Source of the DNA: Clostridia bacterium | Lineage (GTDB): Bacteria; Bacillota; Clostridia; Christensenellales; Aristaeellaceae | DNA length: 64,000 bases | Assembly: GCA_017465155.1 (NCBI GenBank) | Contig: JAFTWV010000127.1 | Span: 115,277 to 179,276 of the forward strand | Direction: 5' to 3' | Shown: in pieces, positions 16,456-25,075 of the stretch | Position numbering within the stretch: position 1 is the stretch's first letter | Layout of the letters: each line of letters begins with the position of its first letter | Translations under genes and position numbers: made by a program | The notes under the pieces: model-generated | Told to the model about the DNA's origin: nothing | Database searches by the model: none | Seen by the model: the letters and a program-made list of their open reading frames with translations, nothing else

Positions 16456-16617
16456 TTGCTTTCCTCCGTACCGAAACTCGTTCCTTCAGCTGTGGAAATA
16501 CAGTATCAGGATAAAAACGTACACTATTCACAGATCAAGTATAGCATATTCACCAGCTTTCTGGTAGTTCTTTTTGTGTTGCCTTCCGTTTGTGATTAGC
16601 TCTTTGAGGACAGGACG

Positions 16618-16659
16618 CAAAAAGCTTGCTGCCCGCGTGATTCAGACAGCAAGCCTTTT
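16618..16659. terminator. Terminator after the Gfo/Idh/MocA pair
   Basis: GCTTGCTG (16624-16631) pairs with CAGCAAGC (16646-16653), flanked by A and T runs. It fits termination of the minus-strand oxidoreductase operon that ends at 16716, and could work in both directions. Confidence 0.7.
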
Positions 16660-16715
16660 GGGCTGTTGATTTTCCACGTCAAATCTGAGGGACTCGTCAC
16701 ATTCAGCTTGTACTC

Positions 16716-17792
16716 TTATTTGACTTTCAGTGCCTGTGCTTCCGCCTGCAGGCAAAGCTCTGCCGCTTTGAAGGAGTGCGCCTGCGTCATTGCATTTTCC
16801 GTGCGGTTCAGACAATCCAGAATCAGCTGGCCAAAGAACGGGAAGCCCGTCACGCCCGCCGCGTGGACATACTTCTCCCCCTTGCCGTTGACAAGGAAGA
16901 CATGGTCGCTGTCTGCATTGTCAGCAGCGATGTTGATGTACTTGCGCAGCTCGATGTAGCCTTCTGTGCCCAGGATAAAGGTGCGGCCGTCGCCCCAGGT
17001 TCGCAGTCCGTCCGGGTTGAACCAGTCGACGCGGAAATAATTCGTGGTGCCGTTTTTGCCCAGAATGGAGCAATCGCCGAAGTCCTCCAGCCCGGGATAC
17101 TGCGGGTTGTTGTAGTTGGCTACGCGAGCCAGCTGGATTGTGGCATCCTCTTCGCCGGCAAAATGGAGGTACTGTTCGATCTGATGGCTTCCGATGTCGC
17201 AGAGGATGCCGCCATATTTCTCCTTTTCAAAGAACCACGCCGGACGATTCCTGGCACTCAACCGGTGCGGGCCAAAGCCGGTCACACTGATGACTTTGCC
17301 GATCTCGCCCTGCTCAATCATATAGCCTGCAAGGATAGCGCTTTCCACATGCAGTCGTTCGGAATAATACACCATGTATTTCCGACCGGTCTTCTTCACC
17401 ATTTCTTTGGCAGCGTTGAGCTGCTCCATGGTGGTGAAGGGAGCTTTGTCGGTAAAGTAATCCTTGCCTGCAGCCATGGCGCGCAGACCCAGTGCGCAGC
17501 GTTCACTGGTAATGGCAGCACCGGCAATCAGGTGCGTGTCAGGATCGTTCAGCGCCTCCTCTTCACTGCGGGCAGCCTTGGCCTGCGGATAGGTTTTGAG
17601 GAAGTTCTCCACCTTTTTCGGATCAGGATCATAGACGTATTTCAGCGTTGCACCGGCCTCCAGCAAACCGTTGGTCATACCGTAGATGTGGCCGTGATCC
17701 AAACGGACTGCGGAGAAAATAAACTCACCCGGCTTGACCACCGGCTGGGGCTTGCCCTGAGGGGCATAGTTCATGCCATCTGCTCTGTTCAT
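16716..17792 (-). CDS. Gfo/Idh/MocA family oxidoreductase
   Basis: This 358 aa NAD(P)-dependent oxidoreductase belongs to the group whose N-terminus reads AVRLDHGHIYGM instead of the usual GxGxxG dinucleotide loop. The catalytic-domain segment DKAPFTTMEQL takes the place of the familiar EKP motif. GGILCDIGSHQIEQYLHF supplies the conserved Asp/His pair of the second domain. Members oxidise, reduce or epimerise sugars and inositols. It follows a second family member by 12 bases, so the two may act in sequence on one sugar. The substrate is unknown. Confidence 0.83.
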   Translation of the reverse strand: MNRADGMNYAPQGKPQPVVKPGEFIFSAVRLDHGHIYGMTNGLLEAGATLKYVYDPDPKKVENFLKTYPQAKAARSEEEALNDPDTHLIAGAAITSERCALGLRAMAAGKDYFTDKAPFTTMEQLNAAKEMVKKTGRKYMVYYSERLHVESAILAGYMIEQGEIGKVISVTGFGPHRLSARNRPAWFFEKEKYGGILCDIGSHQIEQYLHFAGEEDATIQLARVANYNNPQYPGLEDFGDCSILGKNGTTNYFRVDWFNPDGLRTWGDGRTFILGTEGYIELRKYINIAADNADSDHVFLVNGKGEKYVHAAGVTGFPFFGQLILDCLNRTENAMTQAHSFKAAELCLQAEAQALKVK

Positions 17793-17804
17793 GGGGATAC
17801 CTCC

Positions 17805-18956
17805 TTATTTCTGGTAGTTGCTGCCCAGCGTAATCTCGCCTGTCAGTTCCATGACAGAGGCGGTCTTCTCGTAAAAGTGAGGAACATTCTTCATGATCCC
17901 TTCAACTGTATAGAAAGGGTGTTCCTTTTTCAGCGGGAGAGCAACCGTCTCCTCGCTGGCGCCGGAAAGGTAGATGGCGGTGATCAGTTCAATGGTGTTG
18001 CGGCCGTCTTCGCCGCCGATGGAGGGCAGATGATTCTGTTCAATTGCATCAAACATATCGGCGATCTGCGCAGTGTGTCCCTCGTAGGGCAGAGCAGGCA
18101 GCGCATCGGCATAGGCTTTGATTTCTGCTTCCAGCTCTGGATTTTCCTTGGGGAAGCCGTTGGCATAGGGCGTTGAGGCATGAACGGAGAAGGGTGCAGC
18201 GATTTTCGCCTTCTCGCACTGGAAAACAAGCTGCTGTTCCTCACCATGATGGACGACGGAGGCGGTCAGCTGCCCCAATGCGTGAGGATACTGCAGCACG
18301 GATACGGAAAGATCCTCGACCTCTGCGTTGTCATGAGCGGTATTGGCCAGGATGCTGGTCACCTTGTCAGGCAGTCCCATCATCCAGCACAGCATGTCGA
18401 TGTGATGTACCGCATGGTTCAACGTGCAGCCGCCGCCTTCCTTCTCCCAGGTGCCACGCCACCACAGATCGTAGTAGCAATGTCCGCGCCACCAGAAGGA
18501 ATCAACCTGTGCATGGCGCACGGGGCCTGCCAAACCGCTGTCCAGAAGGAGTTTCAGGTCCCGAATCGGCTTGCGGAACCGATTCTGGGCAATGATGGAA
18601 AGCTTCATGCCGCTCTCATCACGGGCCCGAAGCATGGCGTCACACTCCTCCAGAGAGGCTGCCATAGGCTTTTCGCAGATGACGTGTTTTCTGGAACGCA
18701 GGCAGTTGATACTGATGGACGCATGGACATACGGCGGCGTGCAGACGTCTACCAGGTCGATGTCTGTCCGGGAGAGAATGTCCTCGTGGTTCTCGTACAC
18801 ATCGCAGTGCAGGTCAAACTCCTCCATGAAGCGCTGGGCCTTTCCAGGGACGATATCCACCAGCGCGACGACGCAGCAGCGCTCCGACAGCGTACGATAG
18901 GCTTCCATATGCGAATGGGCGATACCGCCTGTGCCAACGATTGCAACCCGAATCAT
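17805..18956 (-). CDS. Gfo/Idh/MocA family oxidoreductase
   Basis: This 383 aa enzyme has a standard Rossmann start, VAIVGTGGIAHSHMEAY. It carries the catalytic motif VICEKPMAASLEECD and the C-domain sequence GGGCTLNHAVHHIDML, with its Lys and His residues. The likely reaction is NAD(P)-dependent oxidation of a sugar or cyclitol. The start at 18956 is set by GAGGAAGTGAG upstream; the frame continues further without support. A promoter in the divergent region at 19006-19029 drives this gene and its partner. The AraC gene starts on the opposite strand. Confidence 0.87.
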   Translation of the reverse strand: MIRVAIVGTGGIAHSHMEAYRTLSERCCVVALVDIVPGKAQRFMEEFDLHCDVYENHEDILSRTDIDLVDVCTPPYVHASISINCLRSRKHVICEKPMAASLEECDAMLRARDESGMKLSIIAQNRFRKPIRDLKLLLDSGLAGPVRHAQVDSFWWRGHCYYDLWWRGTWEKEGGGCTLNHAVHHIDMLCWMMGLPDKVTSILANTAHDNAEVEDLSVSVLQYPHALGQLTASVVHHGEEQQLVFQCEKAKIAAPFSVHASTPYANGFPKENPELEAEIKAYADALPALPYEGHTAQIADMFDAIEQNHLPSIGGEDGRNTIELITAIYLSGASEETVALPLKKEHPFYTVEGIMKNVPHFYEKTASVMELTGEITLGSNYQK

Positions 18957-19000
18957 TTTGCTCACTTCCTCTGTTGAAATTGGCAAATGCCATTGAGTAT

Positions 19001-19029
19001 AGTATACACAAATCAATTTTTACAGTCTA
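19001..19029 (-). promoter_or_regulatory. Promoter for the oxidoreductase pair
   Basis: Minus-strand TAGACT (19029-19024), a 17 base spacer and TATACT (19006-19001). The region is AT-rich and lies beside the divergent AraC promoter. Confidence 0.6.
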
Positions 19030-19042
19030 TTGTTAAATTTGC

Positions 19043-19071
19043 TTGATTTATTGAAAAAATTGCAATATACT
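19043..19071 (+). promoter_or_regulatory. Promoter for AraC-histidine kinase-regulator operon
   Basis: TTGATT (19043-19048), a 17 base spacer and TATACT (19066-19071), about 20 bases before the AraC ATG. Confidence 0.65.
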
Positions 19072-19091
19072 ATCCCGTGAGGTGATCAATA

Positions 19092-19949
19092 ATGACCCGC
19101 AAACCCGTTTGGGATCGGCTAAACCAAATGCCTTCAGGGCGAGCGTTTGAAGCATATCATCTGACAGATACAACGGTTCAGCCAAAGATCATTCACAGCC
19201 ATGAGTTCTATGAGATTTACTTCTTCCTGCGCGGACGGATCAGAATCGTCATCGAGGATGTGGACATCTGTCCCCAACGCGGCGATGTTCTGGTTTTTCC
19301 GCCGCATTGCATGCACAGAAATATCCACATCAGCGCAGACGAACCCTATGAACGCTTTTACCTCTATGCCTCCCGAGAAACCGTGGAATCCATCTGCAAT
19401 GGAAGCTTTCAGCTCGCAGAAGAGCTGGATGAACTGCTGCGGTCAAACGGTTTCCTCTTCCATCTGAATGATCCTGCGTTGGAGGAGCTTATGCAGCTGA
19501 CGGACGAGATCATTTCTGCCTCAGAGCAGCAGGCGCCGTCAGATTGTCTGATGAATCAGTATCGGATGTGCATGCTGCTTATTAGAACAACGATGCTTCT
19601 GCAATCCTGCACAACAGAGGAATCCGGCATCCAGAGCCGGATGAATCCGCTGCTGCGCTATCTGAATGAGCATATAACAGAGCCAATCTCTCTGGATCAT
19701 CTGGCGGATACATTTTTCCTCAGCAAGTTCGCATTGCTGAGAGAATTCAAGGAGCATACAGGAATGTCCATACACCAGTACATCCTCGCCAAAAGGATTC
19801 TGCTGGCGCAGGAATTGCTTGCGCAGGGTATCAAGCCCAATCAAGTCGGCGAGCGATGCGGTTTTCTGGATTATACCAGCTTCTACCGGGCATTTCGGAA
19901 CAGAACGGGCGTATCACCTAACCAATATGGCAGACAGAACCATCGCTGA
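19092..19949 (+). CDS. AraC family transcriptional regulator with N-terminal cupin
   Basis: This 285 aa regulator has an N-terminal sugar-sensing cupin (IIHSHEFYEIYFFLRG, RGDVLVFPPHCMHR). Its C-terminus is a pair of helix-turn-helix motifs (SLDHLADTFFLSKFALLREF and VGERCGFLDYTSFYRAFRN). It lies divergent from the oxidoreductase pair and 12 bases before a YesM-type kinase gene, so it may control both sides. A single-component AraC in the same operon as a two-component system suggests two inputs to one pathway. The effector is unknown. Confidence 0.88.
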   Translation: MTRKPVWDRLNQMPSGRAFEAYHLTDTTVQPKIIHSHEFYEIYFFLRGRIRIVIEDVDICPQRGDVLVFPPHCMHRNIHISADEPYERFYLYASRETVESICNGSFQLAEELDELLRSNGFLFHLNDPALEELMQLTDEIISASEQQAPSDCLMNQYRMCMLLIRTTMLLQSCTTEESGIQSRMNPLLRYLNEHITEPISLDHLADTFFLSKFALLREFKEHTGMSIHQYILAKRILLAQELLAQGIKPNQVGERCGFLDYTSFYRAFRNRTGVSPNQYGRQNHR

Positions 19950-19961
19950 GAGGAATCAACC

Positions 19962-21719
19962 ATGCTCTGGAAATCAATCAAAAACATCAAGATCAAGAAC
20001 AAAATGCTTTCTGTGCTTGTCTTTGCCCTCACGGCTGTCTTTCTGCTGACGCTTGCATCCTCATTTATTCCATATCACACCTATAACGAGCAGCTGTATG
20101 CATCTGGTGTGCAGACACTTTCACTCTTTGCCGGAGCACTGGAAGACAAGCTTGATGAGTACACAGATTTTACATTTCGCGTGCTCAGTGATCATGTCGT
20201 TCAGAGCAATCTTTCTGTGATGAGCAGCAGTATTGTCGGCAGCGAAGCCTGGCTTCACGCGGCAGACGTGATCGATCATCAGTTTTCAAGCTTTGCCAAT
20301 ACGCTTGATCATGTTGTGACTCTACGCCTGACAACAATTCAAGGCCATAGCTGCTACACCTATTGGGGAAGATCTGCCATTCCTGCGGCACAACTGCCCG
20401 TCCTCACTACGGCTGCCCGTGCGGCATCGGGAAGCGCGGTGTGGCATACAATGCCGGCCCCTGTTTCTCGTCTTGTTCTTGTGCGGGATATCCGTGAGGT
20501 CAAGGGGCTGACATTTGCTTCGCTTGGTACAATCTGTCTGGAGATTGATCTGGCAAAGCTGGTGTCAGACAATCTGATAGTTATGCAGGAGCTTGGGATC
20601 CCGTTATCTGTCGCAATCTTTGACGGCGAGCAGTGTCTATATGCAGCAGATGAGACAGCCGGTAACATTCATCTGGTCGAAGACGGTTATCAAATGCTTG
20701 ATACTGACCAAGGCAGGATGCTTTGCATGCGATATACTTCTGCCCAAGGGTGGACTTTCCTGATGGTCCGTCCCTTCGATTCGATCATTAAGATGATTCA
20801 TGCCTCTACGCTTCAATCGATATTGCTTTCTCTGCTGGCTGCTGTTGCCGCTTTAACGGTGGGCGGGCTGCTGATCAACATGATTCTGAAGCATTTGCTG
20901 GTGCTCCTGAGCAAGATTGATCGTTTCAGTCAAGGGAAGCTGCCCGAGCCACAGGAAATTGAGCCTTATCGGAACCGGCGTGACGAATTGGGGCGCCTGC
21001 ACCGGCATTTTGACCGGATGATCACGGAATATGATCACATCGTTCGCGACAATTATGAGAAGCAGCTTGCGATCAAGGATGCGCAGGCACGTCATCTGAG
21101 GGCGCAGATCAGGCCCCATTTTCTCTACAACACGCTTCAGACCATTTATCTGATGGCCAGAGAAGCCCATCAGGAGCGGATCGCGGGTATGACAGACGCG
21201 CTTGGCAAAATGATGCACGCATCCATCAACGAGCGCAAGGACGTTATTACCGTCCGTGAGGACTGGCAGATCGCCAGAGAATATCTGCGGATTCAGCAAC
21301 TCCGCTATCAGGATCATCTGGACGTGCAATATAATCTCGATAAAACGTTGGAAACGATACGCATTCCATCCATGACAATCCAGCCGCTGGTGGAAAATGC
21401 TGTTCATTACGCTGCTGAAGAAATGCTTGATCTGTGCTGTATCCGCATCTGGGGTCGTGAATATGCGGACAGCGTGGACATCTGTGTGGAGGACAATGGC
21501 CCTGGCATGGATGAGGATATCCTGGAAAAGCTGGACAGCGGGCAGATTCAGCCGGATGGGTTGGGCATTGGCTTGACCAATATTCACCGCCGCATTCAAC
21601 TGGAGTTTTCGCAGGATTACGGTCTGCGGATATGCTGCCGGGATGGCAAGACGCAAGTATTCATCCATCTGCCGAAAATCAGGGAGGAAACTGACCATGA
21701 TGAAGCTGCTGTTGGTTGA
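19962..21719 (+). CDS. YesM-type sensor histidine kinase
   Basis: This 585 aa membrane kinase has one transmembrane segment near residues 15-38, an extracellular sensing region to about residue 285, and a second segment near 288-312. A HAMP linker with a DELGRLHRHFDRM end follows, and then a His_kinase/HATPase module. QIRPHFLYNTLQTI holds the phospho-accepting His386. PLVENAVHY, DNGPGMD and GIGLTNIHRRI are the ATP-binding boxes. Relatives commonly sense carbohydrate availability. It overlaps the response-regulator gene by 23 bases. Confidence 0.92.
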   Translation: MLWKSIKNIKIKNKMLSVLVFALTAVFLLTLASSFIPYHTYNEQLYASGVQTLSLFAGALEDKLDEYTDFTFRVLSDHVVQSNLSVMSSSIVGSEAWLHAADVIDHQFSSFANTLDHVVTLRLTTIQGHSCYTYWGRSAIPAAQLPVLTTAARAASGSAVWHTMPAPVSRLVLVRDIREVKGLTFASLGTICLEIDLAKLVSDNLIVMQELGIPLSVAIFDGEQCLYAADETAGNIHLVEDGYQMLDTDQGRMLCMRYTSAQGWTFLMVRPFDSIIKMIHASTLQSILLSLLAAVAALTVGGLLINMILKHLLVLLSKIDRFSQGKLPEPQEIEPYRNRRDELGRLHRHFDRMITEYDHIVRDNYEKQLAIKDAQARHLRAQIRPHFLYNTLQTIYLMAREAHQERIAGMTDALGKMMHASINERKDVITVREDWQIAREYLRIQQLRYQDHLDVQYNLDKTLETIRIPSMTIQPLVENAVHYAAEEMLDLCCIRIWGREYADSVDICVEDNGPGMDEDILEKLDSGQIQPDGLGIGLTNIHRRIQLEFSQDYGLRICCRDGKTQVFIHLPKIREETDHDEAAVG

Positions 21720-22731
21720 CGATGAGTCGATGATCCTTGATGGAATCGTTGGTATGGTCGATTGGAAACGGATGGGCATCTCCGTCTCAGCTGCATGTGA
21801 AAGCGCCTTGATGGCGTTGGAATGCATGAAGGACGATATGCCGGATATTCTGCTGGCGGACGTTAAAATGCCAGGAATGTCAGGACTTGAACTGGTGGAG
21901 CATGCCCGTACGCTGTACCCCGGATTGCAGTGTATTATCCTCTCGGCATACGATGATTTCGATTTTGCCCGTCGTGCCATGCGGGCCGGTGTTCTTGAGT
22001 ACCTTCTCAAACCCTGCTCACAGGATGAGATCGAAGCAGCGCTTGTTCGTGCCTGCAATATGGTACGACTGGAGCAGGAACGGTTGGAAACCAGAAGCAC
22101 ACAGCGGCGCGAAAGAATCATGCAGCTGGTAGAGCGTCTGAAAAGAATCAAGCCGGATCACCGCGGCAATATCGAAGCAGCTCAGGTGCGCGAGGTCTGT
22201 GCCGGTCTGACAGATGAAACACTGCTGCAGGAGGCGATGATTTACCTTGTTGCGCACAGCGTGGAGGGCGCGGCACAGGCAGAATGGAGCCTGCGGACTG
22301 TGAAGGATCTCTATACACCGGAAGCTGAACTGTACCGATACAGTGCACAGGCGCTTACACAGATGTTCGGACACACGGAAACGAGACACAGCTTTGTCTA
22401 CCAGATGCAGAGTTTCATCAATGAGCACTTCAGCATGGAAAACCTGAGCCTGCAGTATATGGCAGATCATCTGGTATACATGTCTGCTGACTACATCGGA
22501 AGGGAATTCACCCACGTCACTGGCATGAAGTTCAGCGCTTATCTCCTGTCCGTCCGCATGGAGCATGCCAAACATCTGATCACAACCCATCCGGATATGC
22601 ATACCTATGAGATCGCAGAACAGGTTGGTCTGGGTCACAATCCGCGATATTTTTCACAGCTGTTCCGGAAATACACCGGGATGACGCCCTCAGATTTTGG
22701 TAGAAAAACGGACAAAAACACCAATTTTTGA
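21697..22731 (+). CDS. YesN-type response regulator with AraC output domain
   Basis: This 344 aa protein has an N-terminal receiver (LLLVDDESMILDGI, phosphate acceptor Asp55 in LLADVKMPG, Lys in LLKP) and a C-terminal AraC DNA-binding domain (AEQVGLGHNPRYFSQLFRKYTG). It should be phosphorylated by the kinase encoded upstream and activate the ABC sugar-import genes downstream. The ATG at 21697 is preceded by AGGGAGG, and the longer frame upstream is not needed. Confidence 0.92.
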   Translation: MMKLLLVDDESMILDGIVGMVDWKRMGISVSAACESALMALECMKDDMPDILLADVKMPGMSGLELVEHARTLYPGLQCIILSAYDDFDFARRAMRAGVLEYLLKPCSQDEIEAALVRACNMVRLEQERLETRSTQRRERIMQLVERLKRIKPDHRGNIEAAQVREVCAGLTDETLLQEAMIYLVAHSVEGAAQAEWSLRTVKDLYTPEAELYRYSAQALTQMFGHTETRHSFVYQMQSFINEHFSMENLSLQYMADHLVYMSADYIGREFTHVTGMKFSAYLLSVRMEHAKHLITTHPDMHTYEIAEQVGLGHNPRYFSQLFRKYTGMTPSDFGRKTDKNTNF

Positions 22732-22820
22732 ACATTTTGTCGGGTTATTTTGATTCTCAGGATGATGGCCGGAATGATATGATAAAGATACAAAATTTGC
22801 AACTTAAGGAGGTTGCCAAC

Positions 22821-24095
22821 ATGTTGAAGCGTTTCCTGGTCTGGCTGATGATCCTGACCCTGTCCGTCGGCATGGTGTCTTTCGCCAATGCTGAGGAGAC
22901 TACGACCATCCGTGTCCTCTGGTGGGGTTCTCAGAACCGTCACGATCTGACCACGAAGGCCGTCGAGCTGTTTGAACAGAAGTATCCCAACATCAACGTT
23001 GAAATCGAGTTCACCGCATGGGACGGATACTGGTCCAAGCTGTCCACTCAGGTTGCCGGCAATCTGGTGCCTGACGTCATCCAGATGGACTATCAGTACA
23101 TCGCCCAGTACGCACAGAGCAACGTTCTGGCCGATCTGACGCCTTACTTCGAGTCCGGCGCCATTGACATTTCCAACGTTGCCGACACCGTTCTGAGCAG
23201 CGGCAAGGTTGGCGAAGGCATCTACGGCATGCCTATCGGCACCACTGCCCGTGTGATGATGTACCGCCCTGACGTGCTGGAGCAGGCGAATCTGACCATG
23301 CCCGTTAACCCCACCTGGGACGAGTTCATGTCCATCAGCAAGCAGGTGTACGAGGCGACCGGCCGCACCAACATCGTTCCCAGCGACATTGATGACCTGC
23401 GTTTCATCCTGCGTGACTATGGCCTGAATCTGTACAGCGATGACGGCAAGTCCCTGGGCTTTGATGATCCCAAGCACCTGGTTTACCTGTGGGAGCGCCA
23501 GATGACCGCCGTGAATGAAGGCTGGCAGCTGCCTGTGGGCGAAACCACCGCACTGAGCATGTACGACGGCTTCATCTCCGATGACTGGGCCGAGTGCACC
23601 CACTGGAGCAGCGAGCTGGCTGCCTTCCAGACCGGCTCCGGCACTCGTCTGGAACTGGCCATGTATCCCCACAGCAGCGATGCTACGGCTGCAGCGACCT
23701 ACTTCAAGCCCTCCATGTTCTGGTCCGTGTCCAATGCTTCTGCGAACAAGGACGCTGCTGCGACCTTCGTGAACTTCTTCATCAACGATCCTGATTGCTA
23801 CGATATCGTTGGCATTGACCGCGGTATGCCCGTCTCCAGCGCGATTCGCGAGCACATCGCTCCGACTCTGGACGAAACTTCCCAGCGCGTTGCAGCCATG
23901 CATGACTACCTTGGTCAGGAAGGCATGACCTCTGCCATCATGAACACCGACATCCCCGCTCATGGCGAGGTGAACAGGCTCTTTGCCGATTACTCCGAGC
24001 AGGTGTCCTACGGCATGGTGAAGGATCTGACCGCTCATGCGCAGGCATTCATTGAGGAAGCCAATGCAATCATTGCGGAAAAGAGCAAGAACTGA
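22821..24095 (+). CDS. Sugar ABC transporter substrate-binding protein (family 1)
   Basis: This 424 aa exported binding protein has a signal peptide (residues 1-25, ending in SFANA) that lacks a lipobox cysteine. The mature protein starts TTIRVLWWGSQNRHDLT and has the family signature SKLSTQVAGNLVPDVIQMD. The WTDEF-like segment PTWDEFMSI and the C-terminal lobe follow. Such proteins capture oligosaccharides for MalF/MalG-type permeases. The start is set by AAGGAGG at 22806-22812. The ligand is not predictable; the surrounding glycosidase genes point to a plant-cell-wall oligosaccharide. Confidence 0.9.
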   Translation: MLKRFLVWLMILTLSVGMVSFANAEETTTIRVLWWGSQNRHDLTTKAVELFEQKYPNINVEIEFTAWDGYWSKLSTQVAGNLVPDVIQMDYQYIAQYAQSNVLADLTPYFESGAIDISNVADTVLSSGKVGEGIYGMPIGTTARVMMYRPDVLEQANLTMPVNPTWDEFMSISKQVYEATGRTNIVPSDIDDLRFILRDYGLNLYSDDGKSLGFDDPKHLVYLWERQMTAVNEGWQLPVGETTALSMYDGFISDDWAECTHWSSELAAFQTGSGTRLELAMYPHSSDATAAATYFKPSMFWSVSNASANKDAAATFVNFFINDPDCYDIVGIDRGMPVSSAIREHIAPTLDETSQRVAAMHDYLGQEGMTSAIMNTDIPAHGEVNRLFADYSEQVSYGMVKDLTAHAQAFIEEANAIIAEKSKN

Positions 24096-24110
24096 TTCTC
24101 ATTCATTCCG

Positions 24111-24144
24111 GCGGAGTCGCTGCACACGGCGGCTCCGCTCTTTT
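24111..24144 (+). terminator. Hairpin between binding protein and permease genes
   Basis: A 10 bp stem (24111-24120 with 24129-24138, one G-U) is followed by CTCTTTT. It is probably a partial terminator that lowers permease expression relative to the binding protein, as in the btu operon. Confidence 0.6.
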
Positions 24145-24174
24145 CATCCGTTGATTCTGAAAGGAGAAATCACC

Positions 24175-25074
24175 ATGCGTTCCATCAGACAGACGCTGGA
24201 GAAGGAATCTGTTGCAGGATATATGTTTATCCTGCCCATCATCATTGGCCTGATCGTATTTACGGCCATTCCCTTCTTCACGTCCTTATATCTCGCATTT
24301 ACCGAATATGATATGCTGACTGCACCCAAGTGGGTCGGCGTGGACAACTTTGTCAAGATGTTCACGAAGGACAAGCTGTTCTGGAAGTCGTTCTGGGTTA
24401 CATTCAAATTTGCAATCATTCAGGTGCCGATCAAGCTGCTGGTTTCATTGGGCGTTGCACTGGTGCTGTCCCGTAATTCCAAAGCCATTCCAGTCTATCG
24501 CGCAACCTTTTACATTCCTTCCCTCATGGGCGGAAGCGTTGCTGTGGCCCTGATGTGGAAGCAGCTCTTTGCCTACAATGGCCCCATTAACAACATTTTC
24601 TCCGTCCTGGGTATTGCTCCGGTGCGCTGGCTCAATGACGTCAGCACGGCGCTGGGCGTTCTGATTGGCCTGGGCATCTGGCAGTTCGGCAGCTCCATGC
24701 TCATTTTCCTTGCAGCACTGAAGAATGTGCCGGCCAGCTACCACGAGGCTGCCATCGTAGACGGCGCCAGCCCGGTGCGCCGCTTTTTCGCGATCGTTCT
24801 GCCGATGATCACGCCGGTTTTCTTCTTCAATCTGGTCAACCAGACCATCAGCGCTTTCCAGGCCTTTAACTCGTCCTATCTGATCACATCCGGCAAACCC
24901 CTCAATTCCACTTTGTATTACGGTGTTCATCTGTACAACCGTGCATTCACCTTCTCTGAGATGGGATACGGCAGCGCAATGGCCTGGTTCATGCTGTTGG
25001 TAATCGCCTTCTTCACCGCGCTGATCTTCAAGTCCTCCAATGCATGGGTCTATTACGAATCGGAGGTGAAGTAA
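24175..25074 (+). CDS. Sugar ABC transporter permease (MalF/UgpA type)
   Basis: This 299 aa permease has six predicted membrane segments, starting with YMFILPIIIGLIVFTAIPFF. The EAA-loop YHEAAIVDGASPVRRFFAIVLP contacts the ATPase. AAGGAG precedes the ATG at 24175; the frame extends upstream without a ribosome site. No ATP-binding gene accompanies it, so the importer probably uses a shared MsmX/UgpC-like ATPase encoded elsewhere. Confidence 0.92.
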   Translation: MRSIRQTLEKESVAGYMFILPIIIGLIVFTAIPFFTSLYLAFTEYDMLTAPKWVGVDNFVKMFTKDKLFWKSFWVTFKFAIIQVPIKLLVSLGVALVLSRNSKAIPVYRATFYIPSLMGGSVAVALMWKQLFAYNGPINNIFSVLGIAPVRWLNDVSTALGVLIGLGIWQFGSSMLIFLAALKNVPASYHEAAIVDGASPVRRFFAIVLPMITPVFFFNLVNQTISAFQAFNSSYLITSGKPLNSTLYYGVHLYNRAFTFSEMGYGSAMAWFMLLVIAFFTALIFKSSNAWVYYESEVK

Positions 25075-25075
25075 C

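Noticed and set aside
16716-17792. Possible pseudogene because the GxGxxG dinucleotide motif is absent
   Set aside because: The frame is intact and full-length, and the LDHGHIYGM start belongs to a recognised subgroup of Gfo/Idh/MocA proteins.
22635-24038. 467-codon open frame on the minus strand opposite the sugar-binding protein
   Set aside because: It is composed of low-information His/Val/Gly-rich sequence, has no ribosome site and lies opposite a clear transporter gene.
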